From NCBI GenBank assembly GCA_903914045.1, contig CAIWNO010000247.1, forward strand, positions 1 to 8,510: DNA of 8,510 nt. The letters run 5' to 3'. A program made the translations under genes and the position numbers. Source of the stretch: an uncultured bacterium. Its GTDB lineage: Bacteria > Planctomycetota > Phycisphaerae > Phycisphaerales > SM1A02. Each line of letters begins with the position of its first letter. Within the stretch, counting starts at the first letter, position 1. Positions 4,991 through 8,510 of this stretch are shown here, in pieces. A model generated the notes under the pieces. It had not been told where the DNA came from, ran no database searches, and saw only the letters and a list, made by a program, of their open reading frames with translations.

Positions 4991-6627
4991 GTGGGCGAAC
5001 AGTGTAGCGCAAGTTGCGCATTCTCTTCGCGAGGTGTTTCTTGAGTGGTGGTGGGAACTGGTTTGGCGCTAGAAGCGGGGCGAACTGGGGTAAAATCAGC
5101 GCTGTTGCCCAAAATGCGAGAGGCGAACAACGGCAGAAGAATGACCACCACCGCGGCCACGGCGCCAGCAAAGCGTGGCCATGAACTTGGTCCCTTGATC
5201 ACGCCATCGGACGATGTTCCAGGTGGCGACAACGTTGGCACACCAATCAGCCGCAGGTAATACCACACACTCACAGCGCTGTTGATTGCGGCAATGATGA
5301 CCAGTGGCGTGTGGCCCGCTTGAATACCAGCCATGAACAACATCAGCTTGGCCCAGAAGCCAAGCAGTGGTGGCATGCCCATGAGCGAGCCAGAACCAAT
5401 CGCAAGCCACGCCGCGAGTCCCGGATAGCGCCGGCCAATGCCGCTGAGCTCCTCAAAACTTTCAACATCTTCGCCGCGCTTTTGCAAGCCAGAGAGCGCG
5501 CCAAAGATGGCGAGGTTCGTGACGCCGTATGAGATTAGATAAAACAGCAGCGCCTCAAAGCCAAGACCTGGTCCAGCGATAATTGCAAGAACCATGTAGC
5601 CCGAATGCGAGATGGAACTGTAAGCCAACATTCGCTTGACGGACTTCTGCAAGAGCGCGCCAATATTTCCCAGCGTCATAGTGAGCGCGCAAATCATCCA
5701 CAGTGTTGCCAAAATGGGAGCGGGCAAACCGCTGATCACCGTTCCAGTTTCAGAGAGGCCCGCGTGACCGCTCCAACCCACGGTGCTTAAAAGCAGAGCA
5801 AGTGCCGCAAATCCAGCGATTTTTGGAATGAACGACAGGAAGCCCGTGACGGGATTGGACGCGCCCTCGTACACATCCGGCGCGTAGAAATGCATTGGAG
5901 CCGCCGCAAGTTTGTAGCAGAAGCCAAGGATGCACAGAATTAAACCGGTGGTGCCAAGCGTGTCAATTCCGCCGCGTCCAGTTTGGTCGGCGAACACTTC
6001 GCGAATGGTTGTTAATTGCAGCGAGCCAGTGCTGCCATAGATTAGCGCGAAGCCATACAAGAAGATGGCCGTGCTCATGGCACCCAGAAAGAAATATTTC
6101 ACGGCGGCTTCTTGCGCGCGGCGCGTTCCGCGGCTCATGGCCACCATGATGTAGGTGGGCAAACTGGTGAGTTCAAGCGCTAGGAAAAGCCAGATTAAAT
6201 CGGGGCTACCTGGAATAAGCATGGCTCCGCAAATGCTGAGCAACATGAACGCGTAAAATTCTCCGCGCACAACGCGCATTGGATCAAACGTGGTCGCGCC
6301 GCGCGCCACGGCGTCCTCCATGCGTCGATCAATGTGGCCAACGGAAATGGCGACAAGGCCAATGCCCACCACCAAAATAATGGCCTTGATGATCTTGTTG
6401 AAGTGCGGCATGAGCACTCCAGCTTGCTCAGCGGCCTCGGTGGAATAGCCAAGAGCAAGCGCGACAAGCGAAGCCAGCAGAGTGCACGCCGCCAGTAGCG
6501 GAACAGATTTACGCAAAGTCTTGCTGCGGCTTAAGCCAATAATGCTGACCAACACGCTGCCACCAAAAACAATGATTTCAGGCGTTAATACAGCGATTTT
6601 TGGACCCATGGGAAGGAACGAACTCAT
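4981..6627 (-). CDS. nuoN: NADH-quinone oxidoreductase subunit N
   Basis: NuoN is an antiporter-like, proton-pumping membrane subunit of respiratory complex I in the inner membrane. The 548-residue product is a chain of about 13-14 hydrophobic helices. Key charged residues are visible: Glu152 in LALELTSLPTY, Lys177 in AAVKYFFLG, Lys239 in FCYKLAAAPMHFYAPDVYEG, Lys269 in FIPKIAGF, and Lys427 in GFWAKL, where NuoN carries Lys in place of the Glu of NuoM. The QKSVKRMLAYSSISHSGY loop (327-344) is typical. The start ATG overlaps the nuoM stop as ATGA and has GGAGG seven bases upstream, so translation is probably coupled. After the last helix (about 487-503) a polar Pro/Thr/Ser-rich tail of about 45 residues follows, longer than in E. 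coli NuoN. The last codons and TAG stop lie inside the tRNA-Arg gene, an unusual ten-base overlap on the same strand. Confidence 0.96.
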   Translation of the reverse strand: MSSFLPMGPKIAVLTPEIIVFGGSVLVSIIGLSRSKTLRKSVPLLAACTLLASLVALALGYSTEAAEQAGVLMPHFNKIIKAIILVVGIGLVAISVGHIDRRMEDAVARGATTFDPMRVVRGEFYAFMLLSICGAMLIPGSPDLIWLFLALELTSLPTYIMVAMSRGTRRAQEAAVKYFFLGAMSTAIFLYGFALIYGSTGSLQLTTIREVFADQTGRGGIDTLGTTGLILCILGFCYKLAAAPMHFYAPDVYEGASNPVTGFLSFIPKIAGFAALALLLSTVGWSGHAGLSETGTVISGLPAPILATLWMICALTMTLGNIGALLQKSVKRMLAYSSISHSGYMVLAIIAGPGLGFEALLFYLISYGVTNLAIFGALSGLQKRGEDVESFEELSGIGRRYPGLAAWLAIGSGSLMGMPPLLGFWAKLMLFMAGIQAGHTPLVIIAAINSAVSVWYYLRLIGVPTLSPPGTSSDGVIKGPSSWPRFAGAVAAVVVILLPLFASRILGNSADFTPVRPASSAKPVPTTTQETPREENAQLALHCSPTRL

Positions 6628-8240
6628 TTGGTGGCCTCCGCACTTTTGACTGGCGTGGATGGATTCACAAGTCCGCGCCGTGCGTTGTACGCATTGATCG
6701 CCGCTGGATAATTCACCAGTACTTCCTTCACGCATGGTTCAACCGCGTTCAAAAGTGGCTTGGGATACAAGCCAATAGCAAGACACGCCAGTGCGATTGG
6801 CACCAAGATGGCGATCTCGCGAAAATTTAAATCCGTTGGCAATTCACTTGCGGCATGTTCCGTGTGCGCGTCGCCATGCGGTTCGCGCAAGTTGCCCCAC
6901 ACAATCTTGCCCAACATGATGAGCAAATACATGGCGCCCAAAATCAGTCCAAGGGCCGCGACAACCGCGTACCAAGGATGAAGCACTCCTGGATAGCCAG
7001 ATGGTTGATCATGCTCGGCCACGAACGCGCCCATCAAGCTTAAGAATTCACCAACAAAACCATTCAAGCCAGGCAAGCCCACGCTTGAGAGCGTGAAGAT
7101 GATCATGAAGAAACTCCACACTGGCATTTTAGAAACCAGTCCGCCAAGTTGTTCCATGTCCTTGGTGTGATAGCGCTCATACATCATTCCAATGCACAGG
7201 AACAACGCGCCAGTGCTCAGGCCGTGGTTGACCATATACATAACCGCGCCTTGCAAACCAATTGGATTGAGCGCGAACAAACCAAGCACCACGAAGCCCA
7301 TGTGGCTGACGGATGAGTAGGCGATGAGCTTCTTGATGTCCGTCTGCACCCAGCACACCAAACCCATATACAGAATGGCGATGATGCCCAAGATGGCGAA
7401 GAATGTGGTGCACTCAACCGCGCCGATTGGAGCCATGGGAAGGGCGAATCGAAACACGCCGTATGTGCCCAATTTCAGCAGAACTCCCGCCAAAATCACG
7501 CTGCCGCCGGTTGGCGCCTGATCATGCGCCAGCGGTAGCCAGGCATGCGTTGGAAAGAATGGAGTCTTGATTGCAAAGCCGCTCATCAAGCCAACGAACA
7601 CCCAGAATTGTTCCTTGTCGCTGAGTTGCGTGGATGAGAATTTGACCAAGTCCGCAATGGCGAAGGTCCACGTTCCAGTGCTGTCGAAGTGGCGCACCGC
7701 CACAAAGATGACGGAGGCCAATGTGAACACGCTGCCCAAGAATGTGAAGATGAAGAACTTAATCGCCGCGGGTCCGCGCATCGGGCCGCCCCAAATGCTG
7801 ATCAAGAAGAACATTGGGATAAGCGTGAACTCGTACCCCACATAGAAGAAGATCATGTCGCGGCTCATGAACGCCAACAGCATGCTGGCTTCAAGGATCA
7901 TGAACCATGCGTAGTACTCGCGCATGCGCATGGTGATGGCGCTGAAACTTCCAGCGATAGCCAGCGGCGTGAGGAACACCGTGAGCAGCACCAACAACAG
8001 GCTGACGGAGTCAACGCCAATTTGTAAATCGACACCGAAGTTGCCAAGGATTGGAGCGGTGTTGAGGTCGGGCCAAAAGCCGCCAGTGGTCCAATGCGGA
8101 AATTGCACCGCAAAGATGGCGGCGGCAATAAGCGCGGCAGTGGAGCCAATCAGCGCGATCCATTTTGCGGCGCGCTGCGAACTCAGGACAATCACCAACG
8201 CGCTGATGAGTGGAAGAAGGAGAAGAATATATTGAATCAT
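6624..8240 (-). CDS. nuoM: NADH-quinone oxidoreductase subunit M
   Basis: NuoM is the second antiporter-like proton-pumping subunit of complex I, lying between NuoN and NuoL in the membrane arm. The 538-residue product has about 14 transmembrane helices. Diagnostic features are GYEFTLIPMFFLISIWG (135-151) with Glu137, FAIKTPFFPTHAWLPLAH (222-239) with Lys225, VLLKLGTYG (253-261) with Lys256, the KKLIAYSSVSHMGF loop (303-316), and GLNGFVGEF (391-399) with Glu398, the Glu found in NuoM but not NuoN. These correspond to the charged residues of the proton channel in E. coli NuoM. A histidine-bearing polar loop (about 452-470) precedes the last helix, and the C-terminus is a short polar tail. The ATG overlaps the nuoL stop by four bases (ATGA), with GGAG seven bases upstream. 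The length is normal and nothing looks broken. Confidence 0.97.
   Translation of the reverse strand: MIQYILLLLPLISALVIVLSSQRAAKWIALIGSTAALIAAAIFAVQFPHWTTGGFWPDLNTAPILGNFGVDLQIGVDSVSLLLVLLTVFLTPLAIAGSFSAITMRMREYYAWFMILEASMLLAFMSRDMIFFYVGYEFTLIPMFFLISIWGGPMRGPAAIKFFIFTFLGSVFTLASVIFVAVRHFDSTGTWTFAIADLVKFSSTQLSDKEQFWVFVGLMSGFAIKTPFFPTHAWLPLAHDQAPTGGSVILAGVLLKLGTYGVFRFALPMAPIGAVECTTFFAILGIIAILYMGLVCWVQTDIKKLIAYSSVSHMGFVVLGLFALNPIGLQGAVMYMVNHGLSTGALFLCIGMMYERYHTKDMEQLGGLVSKMPVWSFFMIIFTLSSVGLPGLNGFVGEFLSLMGAFVAEHDQPSGYPGVLHPWYAVVAALGLILGAMYLLIMLGKIVWGNLREPHGDAHTEHAASELPTDLNFREIAILVPIALACLAIGLYPKPLLNAVEPCVKEVLVNYPAAINAYNARRGLVNPSTPVKSAEATK
6635..6639 (-). promoter_or_regulatory. Ribosome binding site of nuoN inside nuoM
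   Basis: GGAGG on the minus strand lies seven bases before the nuoN ATG (6625-6627) and within the last codons of nuoM. It selects this ATG over the longer in-frame reading that extends to 6735 inside nuoM. Confidence 0.7.
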
Positions 8241-8510
8241 GCCGCAACTCCGCTGGTGAGCCAGCGATAGACAACCCAGGCCACAACAAGCGCCGCGCCG
8301 CCGGCCATGGTGGTGGCGTAGCCCTGCAAAACACCGTTATAAAGCGGCTGAAACAGGCGGCCAAGCGCGGCTGGAATTCGACCGATGCCGTTGACCATCA
8401 AGCCATCAACCACATGCTTGTCGGTGAAATGAAGAATGTGACCGGCGATCCATGCTGGTCCGCGAACGCACGCGTGATAGAACTCGTCCACGTACCACTT
8501 GTTTTCCATG
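8237..8510 (-). CDS. nuoL: NADH-quinone oxidoreductase subunit L, C-terminal part only
   Basis: The frame is open to the right edge and only the last 90 residues and stop are present, so the true start lies outside the window. The stretch ENKWYVDEFYHACVRGPAW, followed by a Val-Asp-Gly-Leu-Met-Val-Asn-Gly segment and LQGYATTMAGGAALVVAWVVY, matches the end of NuoL, the distal antiporter-like subunit of complex I. It contains the Trp-Tyr-x-Asp-x-x-Tyr motif, an amphipathic region belonging to the lateral helix area, and the final transmembrane helix (about residues 66-84 of the visible part). Order and the ATGA overlap with nuoM identify the usual nuoL-nuoM-nuoN operon end. The ATG at 8507-8509 is an internal Met, not a start. 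Confidence 0.92.
   Translation of the reverse strand, partial: MENKWYVDEFYHACVRGPAWIAGHILHFTDKHVVDGLMVNGIGRIPAALGRLFQPLYNGVLQGYATTMAGGAALVVAWVVYRWLTSGVAA
8248..8251 (-). promoter_or_regulatory. Ribosome binding site of nuoM inside nuoL
   Basis: GGAG on the minus strand lies seven bases before the nuoM ATG (8238-8240), within the last codons of nuoL. With the ATGA overlap it indicates translational coupling of nuoL and nuoM. Confidence 0.6.

Noticed and set aside
4744..5007. Plus-strand 87-residue reading frame across the tRNA
   Set aside because: It lies antisense to the polX start and tRNA-Arg. Its Gly-Arg-Thr-Arg-Thr-Cys-Asn segment is the familiar false translation of the T arm of a tRNA.
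5007..5019. Palindrome GCGCAA-G-TTGCGC near the nuoN end
   Set aside because: It lies within coding sequence and GCGC-rich words are frequent throughout this DNA, so a functional operator is not supported.
4250..7960. Repeated word AAACTTCCAGCGA at about 4250 and 7945
   Set aside because: Both copies are antisense to Ala-Gly-Ser codons in polX and nuoM. Shared codon choice explains it better than a repeat element.
1..8510. Mobile element, CRISPR array, toxin-antitoxin or defence system
   Set aside because: No transposase, integrase, direct-repeat array or small paired genes were found. All sizeable frames are explained by housekeeping genes or their shadows.

Overview
The window looks like an ordinary chromosomal housekeeping region from a Gram-negative bacterium. 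A Planctomycetota (Phycisphaerae-like) origin is my best guess. It rests on a DUF1844 protein, a lipobox-bearing SurA-like protein, a mix of genes with clear and absent Shine-Dalgarno (SD) sequences, and overall codon style; no single marker proves it. I see no insertion sequence, phage gene, CRISPR array, integrase or defence cassette. Coding density is very high and no gene-free stretch exceeds about 120 bases.

Left part (1-2930): a partial DUF1844 gene on the minus strand is divergent from a SurA/parvulin-like lipoprotein gene (313-1620, plus). This converges on a YraN/UPF0102 nuclease-fold gene (1702-2115, minus), which is itself divergent from a class I glutamine amidotransferase (2190-2930, plus). 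These four genes lack SD sequences, and each has a weak -10-like hexamer just before its ATG, so they may be leaderless.

Right part (3052-8510): everything is on the minus strand, so transcription runs from high to low coordinates. The 3' end of the respiratory complex I operon comes first: nuoL (partial, cut by the right edge), nuoM and nuoN. These are joined by ATGA stop/start overlaps, with SD sequences lying inside the preceding gene. nuoN runs directly into a tRNA-Arg(ACG) gene: its last ten bases are the first ten bases of the tRNA, and its TAG stop codon is tRNA bases 8-10. About 98 bases further on comes polX, a complete bacterial family X DNA polymerase with a C-terminal PHP domain and a strong SD. 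polX converges on the amidotransferase gene across a 121-base gap that holds a perfect 7-bp hairpin.

Functionally, nuoLMN encode the three antiporter-like proton-pumping membrane subunits of NADH:quinone oxidoreductase. tRNA-Arg and PolX serve translation and DNA repair. The lipoprotein probably assists folding outside the cytoplasm. YraN, DUF1844 and the amidotransferase have conserved folds but unassigned roles. I found no clear new multi-gene system. The most unusual thing is the nuoN/tRNA-Arg overlap; the degenerate parvulin domain and the possible leaderless starts come next.
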